Source: Begonia masoniana (taxonomy: Eukaryota; Streptophyta; Magnoliopsida; Cucurbitales; Begoniaceae). Taken from it: a stretch of DNA of 64,000 bases. The stretch's first letter is position 1. Each line of letters starts with the position of its first letter. The stretch spans positions 53,419,749 through 53,483,748 of the forward strand of contig CM039505.1 of NCBI GenBank assembly GCA_022432975.1. Direction: 5' to 3'. Below the pieces are notes generated by a model, which ran no database searches, had not been told where the DNA came from, and saw only the letters and a program-made list of their open reading frames with translations. Shown here one piece after another: positions 30,573-42,332 of this stretch. A program made the position numbers and the translations under genes.

Positions 30573-32116
30573 CTTCTGCTCGATTACTCCTTCGACCGAA
30601 ACTCCACGACCAGCTCAAGACATTATGAGGTACGCGACTTTTACCCTATATTTTTGATACATTGAGGACAATGTCTATTTTAAATTTGGGGGTGATTTTA
30701 GCGTATCTTAGCACTTTGATAGATTATATGGTTATGCAATCTGAAATCTTGGTTGAGGTGTCGATGATGATTTAAATGATTGATTCATGCTTTAATTCCT
30801 TGAGAAATGCTGAGTAAAAGAATGACTTGTTTTAGTTGCATTGATTAGAATTTACATAGTTATCTTCAAAAATCTGAACACGTTCTATTCTTGTTTGATT
30901 CTATTTGTTGGTAATATTTGTGTAGTCTACTAAGAGTGAAACCCACACACAGTGAGGGAGTGAAAGAGAATAAACAGGGTAAGGGAGTGTAACTCCAGTC
31001 AAATGTGTGAGAATGAGAATATTTGTGAGGACAAATCTTTCTTGGTTTTGCTCATTATCCTCGAATGCAAATTGAAATTTTTTTGAAACAAAGAATGATT
31101 TAGGCCATCTTTGAACCGTTTGAGCTTTCTGAGCCTACCTTGTTGTGTCATTTAATGACACTCATAGTCACCCTTTTGAGCCTATTATTTACCATTCAGT
31201 TGTCACCTGAACTCAGACCAGCCTTATATATTTTTTTTCATGCCCTATTAAATGAGCACAGGGATATTGATATAATTAGGGGAGAGTTAAAAAAAAAAAA
31301 AAAAAAAAAGAGCTGGTGAAATTCAATAGCAACTCCTTTGTCATTTGTTTCTTTATGCAGCATTAATTCGTTGTATTTATGTTATGTGTCAAAAAAAAAA
31401 AAAAAAAAAAAAGCAAGAGAAAGAAAAAGAAAGTTTGAACAATTCAGCTTTCAATCTTATTTTATTTTATGCAATTATTAGGTTTGTATTGATATTGTGT
31501 TGTAACAATGACAAAGGAGTTAAAATAAGTGATATTGAGTGGAGTAAGTTTGGGGGTGAACGATTAGAAGAAAATTTGAGTGAGTTCAACAAGTGAGTAA
31601 GTGAATGGAAGAAATTTTTAATTGAATGAAATAAGGGGGAATGAGTGGTGCTCTAAGTATTCGCTTGAATCCATAAAATTCCTACCCCTTAACCCGGCCT
31701 TTCATTACAAGTTTGTGAAGACCTATTGACTTTTGTTTTGATTTATGGATATTTGCTATTAGTTGGATAGTGGGCAAAGCTGATGAACGATTAGAGTGAC
31801 TGGAGCGATCCCGAGTGAAATGAGAATGTATCCCTTATCTGTAGCTACATTAGTTGAACCGACAATTAGAGGAAGATAAGAATAAACGCACACACACACG
31901 AAGATTTCTATGTAAATTATTTTCAATGTGCTAATATGAATTATTTCTCTTGCAAAGTATTTAACTTGGTGGTTTAGTGTGAGTATTTCAAGCAGAGACG
32001 AATTACCGAAAATCATGATTAAGATTGTTTTACCATTGTTATATTTTATCGAGCAAATTTTAAATTGAGATTATATATTTGTGTTAACTGACTTGTATTT
32101 TGTTCGCTTGAGGACA
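29911..32116 (+). other. Non-coding 3' part of the Athila-like element
   Basis: Just after the stop lies a GACGTTAAAACACGCACTTG block and GGGAGGTAACCC, which I know as a motif after the coding region of Athila-type elements. Then come 500 T-rich bases of TTTTATTT/TTTTCGTTTTC words, an 80-base A run, and GAGGACAATGTC...AAATTTGGGGGTGA (about 30660-30695). The TTTGGGGGTGA motif recurs at about 31549, and two more A runs lie near 31290 and 31389. The last bases, GCTTGAGGACA, look like the start of the purine-tract region that normally precedes the 3' LTR. No gene is seen. Confidence 0.65.
30491..30570 (+). repeat. Poly-A tract, 80 nt
   Basis: Eighty consecutive A directly downstream of a T-rich domain. 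Exact length may be affected by sequencing error. Confidence 0.9.
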
Positions 32117-34280
32117 CAAAGGAAGGACAAAATGGTAATTTGTAAAAAACAAATTATTAAAAACCACATTTTCTCTTCTTCCTCGACACTTCACATTTTT
32201 TTCCCAAACTTTCCTCTCTCTCTCGGCGATCCCTTTCTCCCTCACGGTGACTCCCATTCCGACACCGATTCTTCCTCCGGTTGACGTTCGTTCTTCACGA
32301 TTTCTCCTCCGATTAATGCTCTAGGTAAGAATCTATGGTAGTAGAGCATTATATTTCGGTTTTCGCGAAGTTTAACGGTTAGGGTTCCGTTTAGGGTTTT
32401 GTTAAAAACGTGATTTAGGGTTTGAAATTTATAGGTTTATCGTGTTTGTGGATATAAAGGACGTATTGAACGTTTTTGGACGAAGTTAACCAATTTAGGA
32501 CAAATTTTAGGGATTTATGAATTTTTGGTTTTTTGGAAAAACTCGTTAATGGTGGTTTCGAAGTATCGAGCGTTAATTGTTTGTTAAATGCCTCGATTAG
32601 TTAAGTTAGAATTTTAGAAATTTCCTTAGTTAAGGATTTCGTTAATTTGGACATTAATGGTTCAAACGTGTTTTAATGATAACTGTTGTGAATTGCTTAG
32701 GTGAACAACGCTCGTGGACGGAGCTTGAAGTTCAGCGCACACGAGGTAAGTTCTCGTGACTTACTCTGGCCGATTGGCCTACACCGTACGTCGAAGTCGC
32801 GTCAATGATCATTGGAGTCTTGGTTGTTTAAATGTTTTGGGCTGGTAGTTAGGAGTAGTTCTTTTATAGGATATGCTTTTATTTGCTTTTATTGTCTCGA
32901 TGGTACGTATGATGTATGTTTATTTTAAGCACTTAATTATTCATGCATCATGGTTTTCAATTATGCATAGAAAATGAATTTCCGCACTATGTTTTCATGA
33001 AATGCGATGTGGCCTGAAATGGGGCTATTGATCTATTGTGTAGGCCAAAAATGGGTCTGTCACAATACCACATCGCCATAACGAAATGAACCTACGTAAT
33101 TTGTTATCTGGTCATGCGAGGTGGGGCTCAGGCACGGATGTAAGCGTGTACCCCCCCCCCCCGGTTAGGTGGAGAGGGTTGTCCAATCGCGGGACGTGTC
33201 CTCTCCATCTAATAGGCTGAGACCTCGGTGATATTCTGTCTGCGACGTAATGATAAGAAAATGTGCATGATTTCTGAAACTCATATGCATAGCACGCATC
33301 TGCATTTACGAAACTTGCTGAGCCTTTAGCTCATAGTTGTCTGTATGGTGTAGGTGATTTCGAGACAGGTGAGGACGACGTTCCTCCTTCTGAAGCATGA
33401 GTGCGGTTGAAGAAGAATGGTTGCGGGAGTGTGCTGGCGCAGTCGAGGCGTTTTGACCCGTGGGGAAGTAAAAAGTATGTTTTGGGAACACGATAGTTTG
33501 ATAATTGTGTAGTTGAACATATTAGGATGTTTGGGATCTGGATAGTGGATAGGTTATATTTTGATGTTTTATAAAACGTTTTGTTAAACATGTCGTTTAA
33601 TGAACTGCTGGATTTCTGAATTTCTTAGGGATTTCGTTTGGTTTTTAAACGGTTCCACGCAGTTCGTTTTCACCAGATTTTATTATGTTTTGATTGTAGA
33701 TTGAGTGGATGGTCGGTAGTTTACGAGTGGGTGATTTTGAAAGGTTTTTAGTACGTATGTTATGTTGAGGTTTTAGAGGAAAAATGTGGAGGTGAAATTG
33801 TGTAGGGGATGAAGAGGAAGGAGGGAGGCAAACTCGCTGGAATTTGGATTCCAGGGAGGTTGCCGAACGATCGCCTAAGGAGGCGATCGCTCGGCAAAAG
33901 TGATCGGCACTCTCTGGAAAATCCAGAGAGTGTGGCGATCAATCGCCGGTGTGAGGGGCAATCGAGCGCCCCTCCAATTTTTGGTCCAGACAATTGATCG
34001 CTTGTTAATGGGGCGATCGATCGCCCCTATAGTTTTGGGACAATTGTCCATTTCGCCCCTGTTTTTGTCTGCTTTCACTGGTTGTCTATTTTATATGTTT
34101 TAATTGTTTATTTAATTGGTTTTAAGATTTGTTTAAACTATTTTCTTAACAAGGTTAACGATTTCGATTTCGATTTCAATTTAAATTCCGCTTAAACTTT
34201 AGGTTTAAAGTTGTAAGGATAAAAAATAAATAAAAATAATTCAGGAAAATAAGGGTACAGTGTTAGGGTCTCTACATTTA

Positions 34281-34293
34281 TAGTATCAGAGCC
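34281..34293 (+). promoter_or_regulatory. Primer binding site of the Tekay element (initiator tRNA-Met)
   Basis: TAGTATCAGAGCC, four bases after the LTR, matches the complement of the tRNA-Met(i) 3' end except A for G at the second position. Confidence 0.85.
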
Positions 34294-34439
34294 CCTAGGT
34301 TTTAAAACGGTTCTGTAGACTGCTTGACTGCACAGCCACTACGTGGACATCCTTCATCAACTGTAAGTATGATTAAGAGTTTTATTTGATTTCGATTTCT
34401 TAGGATTATTTGTTTTAACTTTTATAGAATATATATAAG

Positions 34440-37400
34440 ATGGTTCGAGGAAAAGATCTTAGAGACGAGGCTCTCGACCGACTTACGGACTTGCTGGACC
34501 GTCAGGCCCAGCATATAGACAGACAAGCACAACAAATCGAGCGCTTAGTAAATCGAGAGGATCGTCAAGCCCGAGAGGTAGTCGTTCCAAACCATCGGGG
34601 CATGGAAAGATTTCAGAAATTGCAACTCCCAGTATTCAACGGACAATCATCGGACCCCGCTTTAGCCGAGGAGTGGATCCGAACGATGGAGGACATGCTT
34701 GGGTATGCAGAGGTAGAGAACGGGAGTAAGGTGGCCTATGTCGCCTTCCATTTGGCGTTGGACGCCTATTTTTGGTGGGATTCGATCAAATCAACAACAG
34801 ATGTATCAGCTATGACTTGGGAGCAGTTCAAGACCGTATTTTTTGACAAGTATTTTAGCCGCACTGTGAGAGTGGCGAAGAGGAATGAGTTTACGCAGCT
34901 GAAGCAGACAGGTTCAGTTGCGGATTATATAAGGAAGTTTGAAGCCCTATCGAGATTTGCACCGCGCCTAGTAAGTGATAACGAAGACAAGGTGCACCAG
35001 TTTATGGAGGGGCTGAACCCGGAGATCCGGATGAACATTGTTGTATCAGGAATTATAGATGTGCCCTATTCTGACATCGCAGCTAGAGCTCTGGACTTTG
35101 AGGCTGCACGGGTGACTTGTGTCAAGCCGAGGGAGCTAGCTAAGGGCTTCTTCCGTGAGATCCGTCCTCAGTTACAGAACCGAGGTTGGCAACCAAAAGT
35201 ACAACAAACCCAGCCGCAACAGAGAGGCGTGAAGAGTCCTTTAGAGGGAGTCAATGATCGAGGGAAAGGCAAGCAAGTACATGGGGCTTCTCAGATACCA
35301 TGGTGCCCTAAATGTCAGAGGGAACACAGTGGAGAGTGCCAGGTGGGCACTAACAAATGTTATAGATGTGGTGAAGTTGGCCATTTTGTCAGAGATTGCC
35401 CAAAGTCAGGCCGAGATCAGTTGGGCGGAGATCAGAGGAGAGTCGTACCCAGGATCTTTGCCTTTATCGAGCCTGGTGATATTGACGACGAGGCTCAGCC
35501 TTCCATGATAGCAGGTACTGTATTAATTGTGGGTGTGGCTGTATTTTCCTTGATAGACACAGGGGCTACGCACTCTTTTGTTTCCACTGCTTGTGTGTCT
35601 AGACTGAAGCTTGTGCCTGAGATAGCAGAATGCCAATATAGTGTGATGCTACCTTCAGGAGAGCGTATGCAGTCAGGTCATGTTGTCCAGGGCAATATTG
35701 TCTCGGTTTGGAACAGTACCCTCTATGCTCGCCTGATTGTTATGGGCATAAAGATCTACGATCTTATCTTAGGGATGGACTGGCTATCACAGCACTTCAC
35801 CACCATTAATTGTCAATCCGGGATTGTGACTTTTCGACCCCCGGGTAAAGCCGATTTTTCTTATCAGGCGATGAACAGATTGAGTGGATCGCCTATTTCC
35901 TACTCCATGAAGGTCAACGAGCAGTTTAAAGGTGAGTGCTCTATTTATTTGGCCACAGTAGTTGATACTCAGTTGCTCAGCGGAGTAAAGCCGAGTAACA
36001 TTCCTATAGTCAGAGAATTCTCGGAGATATTCCTTGATGATCTTCCCGGATTACCGCCGGACAGGGAGATTGAATTCATCATTGATGTATATCCGAGCTC
36101 CGCGCCAGTGTCTAAGAATCCATACAGACTGGCGCATGCTGAATTGAGAGAGTTGAAAGCTCAGCTAGAGGAGTTACTGGATAAGGGTTTCATCCGATCC
36201 AGTTTTTCACCCTGGGGTGCACCCGTTCTGTTCGTTAAGAAGAAGGAAGGGATTCTCAGGATGTGAGTGGATTATAGGGACCTGGATAAGCTCACAGTAA
36301 AGAATAAGTATCCACTGCCTCGAATAGATGATTTATTTGATTAACTGCATGGTGTCCGAGTGTTTTCCAGGATTGACCTAAGCTTGGGTTATTATCAGTT
36401 GAAGGTCCGGAAGGAGGATATTCAGAAAACAGCATTCCGAACGAGGTATGGGCATTATGAGTTCCTTGTTATGTCTTTTGGACTTACTAATGCCCCTGCA
36501 CCGTTTATGGACTTGATGAACTGCGTCTTCAAGGATTATCTAGACAAATTCGTTGTTGTTTTCATCGACGATATTCTGATTTATTCTAAGACGAAAGAAG
36601 AGCATGAAGAGCAATTGCGGATTGTTCTAGGGATCTTACAACGACACCAGCTATATCTGAAGTTCTCCAAATGCGAATTTTGGCTAGATCGAGTTAGTTT
36701 TCTTGGCCATATCATATCACAGGAAGGAGTTTCTGTGGATCCGAGCAAAATTCAGGTGATCAGAGATTGGCCACAGCCTAAGAACGTGCGAGAGGTACGG
36801 GGATTTCTTGGGTTGGCTGGCTATTATCGGAAGTTCATAGTTGGATTTTTGAAGATTGCAGTTCCTCTTTCACACTTGACCTGGAAGAACGAAAAATTTA
36901 TATGGTCGGCTGCTTGTGACAACAGTTTTATGGAGTTAAAGCAGAGATTGACTGCAGCTCCAGTGTTGACATTGCCTGTTGAAGGTGACAAGTTCAGCAT
37001 ATATTGCGATGCACCTGGAGTTGGGCTTGGATGCGTGCTTATGGAGGAAGGGAGGGTTATCGCGTATGCTTCTCGGCAGTTGAAGCCGTATGAGCAGAAC
37101 TATCCTACGCATGACCTGGAATTAACGGTCGTGGTCTTTGCACTAAAAATATGGAGGCATTACTTATATGGGCAGCAGTGCGAAATATTTTCCGACCACA
37201 AAAGCCTAAAGTATTTGTTTACGCAGAAGGAACTGAATATGCGACAGAGAAGGTGGCTAGAGTTCGTCAAAGACTATGAGTTTGAGATTAAATACCATCC
37301 AGGAAAGCCGAACAAGGTCGTTGATGCTTTGAGCCGAATGCCTACTGCGAGTCAACCTTCACTTGCAGCAATGTCGGTTACGTTGCGGTCTGAGATTGAG

Positions 37401-38893
37401 AGGTTTGATGTGGAGATTGTGGCAGAGTTGTCCAGTATGCTCACCAACATTTCTCTCAGGCCGCTTATTCTGGATAAGATATGTGAAGCTCAGCAGAAAG
37501 ATGTGGAGTGTGAGGAGCTTCGATTGAGCATGACATCTGGAGACTTGTCTGATTTTAATTTGTCGGAAGATGATATTCTAAAATTCAGGCATAGGTGGTA
37601 CGTGCCTAACGATGAGGAGCTAAAGAAGGAGATATTGGCCGAGGCACATTCTTCAGCTTATTCTGTGCATCCTGGAAGCACTAAAATGTACAGAGACTTA
37701 AAGCAACACTTCTGGTGGTCGAACATGAAGAGAGAGGTCGCTAAGTACGTTGAAACCTGTTTAGTTTGTCAACAGGTAAAAGCAGAACACCAGAGGCCGG
37801 CCGGAACATTACAACCACTGCCGATTCTGGAGTGGAAATGGGAGCAGATCTCCATGAATTTTATTATGGGGCTCCCGAGGACGACAAAAGGACATGACGG
37901 CATCTGGGTGATATTGGACCGATTGACAAAGTCGGCTCATTTTTATCTGTGAAGATGACGTCTTCTATGGATCAGCTCGCCGAGCTTTATGTACAGGAGA
38001 TTGTTAGGCTGCATAGAGTGCCCGTTTCTATTGTCTCAGACAGATATCCGAGATTCACTTCTAAGTTCTGGAATAGTCTGCACAAAGCTATGGGGACTCA
38101 GCTAAATTTCAGCACGGTATTTCACCCTCAAACTGATAGTCGGACAGAGAGGACGAATCAGATTCTGGAGGATATGCTCAGAGCTTGTGTGTTGGAATTT
38201 CAAGGATCGTGGAGCAGGTATTTGCCACTGATCGAGTTCTCTTACAACAACAGCTTCCAGGCTATCATTGGTATGGCTATGTATGAAGCTTTGTATGGTT
38301 GAAAGTGTAGATCTCCACTATATTGGGACGATGTTGGTGATGCCAGTGTTGTTGGTCCCGAGATTCTACAGCAAATGGCCGAGAAGATTGCCGTTATCAG
38401 ACAGCGTATAGAGATAGTTCAGAGTCGACAGAAGAGCTACGCTGACACAAGACGGAGAGAACTAGAATTTGAAGAAGGTGATGAGGTCTATCTAAAGATT
38501 TCTCCATTCAAAGGAGTCATGTGATTCGGAAGGAGGGGCAAGCTAAACCCTCGATATGTGGGGCCCTTCCCCATTTTGAAGAAGATCGGGAAGATGGCGT
38601 ATCGACTACAGCTTCCGGCTTCAATGGAAGGCATCCACAATGTATTTCACGTGTCTATGCTTCGAAAGTGTTTGCGCGATCCATCGCATATCGTGGAGGC
38701 AAGGGAGATCGAGGTACAGCCTACCTTGACTTATGTGGAGAAATCGGTACGTATTTTGGAGTCCTCGATCAAAGTTTTGAGCAATAAGGAGATTCCACTA
38801 GTCAAAGTTTTATGGCGGAACCACGAGGTGGAAGAAGCTACTTGGGAGCGACAGCAGGATATGATGACTAAGTATCCTGAGTTGTTTGTATGA
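34440..38893 (+). pseudogene. Tekay gag-pol polyprotein with stops and a frameshift
   Basis: 34440-36266 is open for 608 codons. It holds Gag, a zinc knuckle CYRCGEVGHFVRDC near residue 307, protease LIDTGATHSFVS near 371, and the start of reverse transcriptase (FSPWGAPVLFVKKKEG). Stops at 36264 (TGA) and 36342 (TAA) interrupt the same frame. 36360-37952 continues with [15 protein letters not shown] (catalytic DD), RNase H ([30 protein letters not shown]) and the integrase zinc finger ([23 protein letters not shown]). A frameshift near 37945 moves to the frame of 37949-38302. Two further TGA codons follow (38300, 38521). The C-terminus PLVKVLWRNHEVEEATWE is the chromodomain-like tail that may guide integration to marked chromatin. 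Several stops look like CGA/CAA to TGA/TAA changes, as from methylated-cytosine decay. Confidence 0.93.
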
Positions 38894-38920
38894 TCAAATT
38901 TTGAGGACAAAATTTTAAAT

Positions 38921-38933
38921 AAGGTAGATAGAA
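38921..38933 (+). promoter_or_regulatory. Polypurine-like tract before the Tekay 3' LTR
   Basis: AAGGTAGATAGAA, ending exactly at the LTR start, preceded by the TTGAGGACAAAATTT context usual in Tekay elements. Two T residues weaken it. It primes plus-strand DNA synthesis. Confidence 0.7.
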
Positions 38934-41445
38934 TGTAACACCCGGTTCTTTACCGAATTTTGTAATTATATATATAATGACATTTTTGTAATTATGTCAA
39001 ATTAAGTCGGTTTCGTGAAAAGAAAACATTATTACGATCCTAATAACTAATATGGATTTTAAGAAAATTTCGAGAATTTTAGGGGTCGTAACGCAAATTT
39101 TACGAGAATTACGTTTCTCGTAATATAAAGGATATATTGGTAAAAATAGTAAACGAGGTCTGAATTGCAAACGGATAGTTTTAATAAAGCTCTGATGATA
39201 AGTTGGAGTTATTGGTGAATTAAGGAAATTTGGAGAAAACGAATCGTTCGCTAATTAACGAAACAAAGGACGAAACAAATAGAAAATCAAAGGAAGGGCA
39301 AAATGGTAATTTGCAAAAAAAAAAAATTTATTAAAAACCACATTTTCTCTTCTTCCTCGACAATTCACATTTTTTCCCCAAAATTTCCTCTCTCTCTCGA
39401 CGATCCCTTTCTCCCTCACGGCGACTCCCATTCCGACACCGATTCTTCCTCCGGTTGACTTCGTTCTTAACGATTTCTCCTCTGATTAACGCTCTAGGTA
39501 AGAATCTATGGTAGTAGAGCATTATATTTTGGTTTTCACAAAGTTTAACGGTTAGGGTTCCGTTTAGGGTTTTTGTTAAAAACGTAATTTAGGGTTTGAA
39601 ATTTATAGGTTTACCATGTTTGTGGATATAAAGGACGTATTGAGCATTTTTGGACGAAGTTAACCGATTTAGGATGAATGTTAGAGATTTATGAATTTTC
39701 GAGTTTTTGAAAAAACTCGTTAATGGTGGTTTTGAAGTATCGAGCGTTAATTGTTTGTTAAATGCATTGATTAGATAAGTTAGAATTTTAGAAATTTCTT
39801 TAGTTAAGGATTTCGTTAATTTGGACGTTAATGGTTCAAATGCGTTTTAATAATAACTGTTGTGAATTGCTTAGGTGAACAACGCTCGTGGACGGAGCTT
39901 GAAGTTCAGCGCGCACGAGGTAAGTTCTCGTGACTTACTCTGTCCGATTTGCCTACATCGTACGTCGAAGTCGCGTCGAGGATCATTGGAGTCTTGGTTG
40001 TTTAAATATTTTGGTCGGGTAGTTAGGAGTAGTTCTTTTATAGGATATGCTTTTATTGGCTTTTATTGTCTCGATGGTACGTATGATGTATGTTTATTTT
40101 AAGCACTTAATTGTTCATGCATCATGGTTTTCAATTATGCATAGAAAGTGAATTTCCACACTATGTTTTCATGAAAAGAGATGTGGCCTGAAATGGGGCT
40201 ATTGATCTATTGTGTAGGCCAAAAAGGGGTCTGTCACAATATCACATCGCCATAACGAAAACCTACGTAATTTGTTATCTGGTCACATGAGGTGGGGCTC
40301 AGGCACGGCTGTATACAGATGTAAGCGTGTAACCCCCCCGTTAGGTGGAGAGGGTTGTCCAATCGCGGGACGTGTCCTCTCCATCTAATAGGCTGAAACC
40401 TCGGTGATATTCTGTCTGCGACGTAATGATAAGAAAATGTGCATGATTTCTGAAACTCATATGCATAGCACGCATTTGCATTTACGAAACTTGCTGAGCC
40501 TTTAGCTCATAGTTGTCTGTATGGTGTAGGTGATTTCGAGACAGGTGAGGACGACGTTCCTCCTTCTGAAGCATGAGTGCGGTTGAAGAAGAATGGTTGC
40601 GAGAGTGTGCTGGCGCAGTCGAGGCGTTTTGACCCGTGGGGAAGTAAAAAGTATGTTTTGGGAACACGATAGTTTGATAATTGTGTAGTTGAACATATTA
40701 GGATGTTTGGGATCTGGATAGTGGATAAGTTATATTTTGATGTTTTATAAAACGTTTTGTTAAACATGTCGTTTAATGAACTGCTAGATTTCTGAATTTC
40801 TTAGGGATTTCGTTTGGTTTTTAAACGGTTCCACGCAGTTCGTTTTCACCAGATTTTATTATGTTTTGATTGTAGATTGAGTGGATGGTCGGTAGTTTAC
40901 GAGTGGGTGATTTTGAAAGGTTTTTAGTACGTATGTTATGTTGAGGTTTTAGAGGAAAAATGTGGAGGTGAAATTGTGTAGGGGATGAAGAGGAAGGAGG
41001 GAGGCAAACTCGCTGGAATTTGGATTCTAGGGAGGTTCCCAAACGATCGCCTAAGGAGGCGATCGCTCGGCAAAAGTGATCAGCACTCTCTGGAAAATCC
41101 AGAGAGTGTGGCGATCGATCGCCGGTGTGAGGGGCAATCGAGCGCCCCTCCAATTTTTGGTCCAGACGATCGATCGCTTGTTAATGGGGCGATCGATCGC
41201 CCCTGTAGTTTTGGGACAATTGTCTCTTTCGCCCTTGTTTTTGTCTATTTTCACTGGTTGTTTATTTTATATGTTTTAATTGTTTATTTAATTGGTTTTA
41301 AGATTTGTTTAAACGATTTTCTTAACAAAGTTAACGATTTCGATTTCAATTTAAATTCCGCTTAAACTTTAGGTTTAAAGTTGTAAGGATAAAAAATAAT
41401 AATAATAATACGGAAAAATAAGGGTACAGTGTTAGGGTCGCTACA
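38934..41445 (+). repeat. 3' LTR of the Tekay element (2512 bp, uninterrupted)
   Basis: TGTAACACCC to CTACA. CT-rich leader-like DNA at 39345-39495. Splice-like sites CTAG/GTAAGA (39497/39498), GCTTAG/G (39874/39875), CGAG/GTAAGT (39919/39920) and GTGTAG/G (40529/40530) bound segments of 377, 45 and 610 bases. A GC-rich island at 41040-41205 contains a hairpin (arms 41084-41093 and 41099-41108) and GCGATCGATCGC palindromes. Confidence 0.93.
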
Positions 41446-41743
41446 GTATATTTAGATTTGCTCTAAAAAATTGCAAACCAGAATTCTAACAAAACAATTA
41501 ACCGAGATACACAACAGGATGACAGAGGCAACTTTAATACAGAAAATATGATTAAAAATCAGAGTGACAGAGACTAATTAACAAAGAATTAAACTTAAGA
41601 TTAACTCGTTAGAAGCACAATCAATAGCGAGATCAGATCAAAGCACCGAGAATATCATATCATTAAATCAAGAACCCAAATCTGCGGAAGCTAACAGACA
41701 CAATAAAGAATCCAGCAATCGATTCAGCAAGCTCTGATACCAC

Positions 41744-42332
41744 TGTTATATTTAGGCGAGATTTATATGATTATATTCAAACAAATCTTTAACAATAATA
41801 AAAAGAAAATAAATGCATAAAAGAAAAAAAGAGACAACCGATTTACATGGTTTAGTTGTCGATAACGACAACTTACATCCACGGTAACTCGATGCGAGCT
41901 CGAAATGCACTATCAACCTCAAATGTATAGCAATAGTCCTCGATTCTCTCAGATTTCACAAATACATCATCAAGAACTCTCAAAGAATACATAATCGCAT
42001 CACTCGTTCCTCAACCAGGAAATGAAATAGACAGAAACTAAATCCTGATGATCAAGATGATCACCACGCACAACGATCGATCACACTCTCAAAGAACTTG
42101 ACATCGACAGAGAAGAGATCACCAAGAAAAGAAGCAGAAAACCCACGGGAGAGAAAACTGCAGCTTCTGAAATATACTCTCTGGAAAAAACAGATTAGTA
42201 ACTTACTTTAAGTGAAACGGGTAGGGTTAAGCAACCGGGTTGTGGGCCTGGTCAGATCCACCTCCAGCAACTAGTGGGTTGGGCTGAGGATCAGACCTGC
42301 AACAACACATCACCTTGCTTCACCTTCCAACA
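41744..42332 (-). repeat. 5' LTR of the Tork element, with adjacent primer site
   Basis: Minus strand TGTTGG...TATAACA, 589 bp. One base further into the element lies TGGTATCAGAGC (rc of 41731-41742), a perfect initiator-Met primer site. The leader 41451-41730 continues at 25279-25319 on the other side of the Tekay insertion. Confidence 0.93.

Larger units (their letters stand above)
25684..32116 (+). mobile_element. Athila-like non-autonomous LTR element without 3' LTR
   Basis: Starts TGATAAGTCT after CAAAG in the Tekay LTR. LTR to about 27373, primer site for tRNA-Asp at 27380, one long gag-protease frame, then 2.2 kb of T- and A-rich non-coding DNA ending ...GCTTGAGGACA at 32116, again followed by CAAAG. 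No second copy of the LTR start is present. No reverse transcriptase, RNase H or integrase is present, so it would depend on an autonomous Athila relative. Confidence 0.85.
25325..34276 (+). repeat. 5' LTR of the Tekay element (interrupted 25684-32116)
   Basis: 25325-25683 matches the first 360 bases of the 3' LTR, and 32117-34276 matches the remainder; joined length is about 2514 against 2512. Two introns-like segments are seen here too: 32325-32700 and 32746-33353, separated by the 45-nt segment 32701-32745. A C12 run at 33151-33162 is C7 in the 3' copy. Hairpin arms lie at 33908-33917 and 33923-33932, with GATCGATC palindromes around them. Confidence 0.9.
25325..41445 (+). mobile_element. 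Tekay (Del)-type chromovirus, complete but inactive, with a nested Athila-like element
   Basis: TGTAACACCC...CTACA termini and the target duplication GTATA (25320-25324 and 41446-41450) in the Tork leader. LTRs are about 2.51 kb. The 5' LTR consists of 25325-25683 plus 32122-34276 because a 6.4-kb element lies between. Primer site near 34281, gag-pol 34440-38893, purine tract at 38921, 3' LTR 38934-41445. Net length without the nested element is about 9.7 kb, usual for Tekay. The chromodomain-like C-terminus supports the lineage. Confidence 0.93.
16759..42332 (-). mobile_element. Tork-type Ty1-copia element, opened by three later insertions
   Basis: Both LTRs are 589 bp (16759-17347 and 41744-42332) and the flanks carry the 5-bp target duplication ATTTA (16754-16758 and 42333-42337). 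On the minus strand the order is 5' LTR (right), primer site, leader, Gag, protease, integrase, reverse transcriptase, RNase H, 3' LTR (left), the copia order. Later arrivals: a Tekay element at 25325 (in the leader), a Cassandra array at 22895 (protease/pre-integrase region) and a solo gypsy LTR at 18648 (reverse transcriptase). Removing these leaves an element of about 5 kb, a usual copia size. Confidence 0.92.

Noticed and set aside
33306..33591. Minus-strand frames that occur identically at 40482-40767
   Set aside because: They are the same non-coding LTR stretch in the two Tekay LTRs; conservation reflects LTR identity, not coding.
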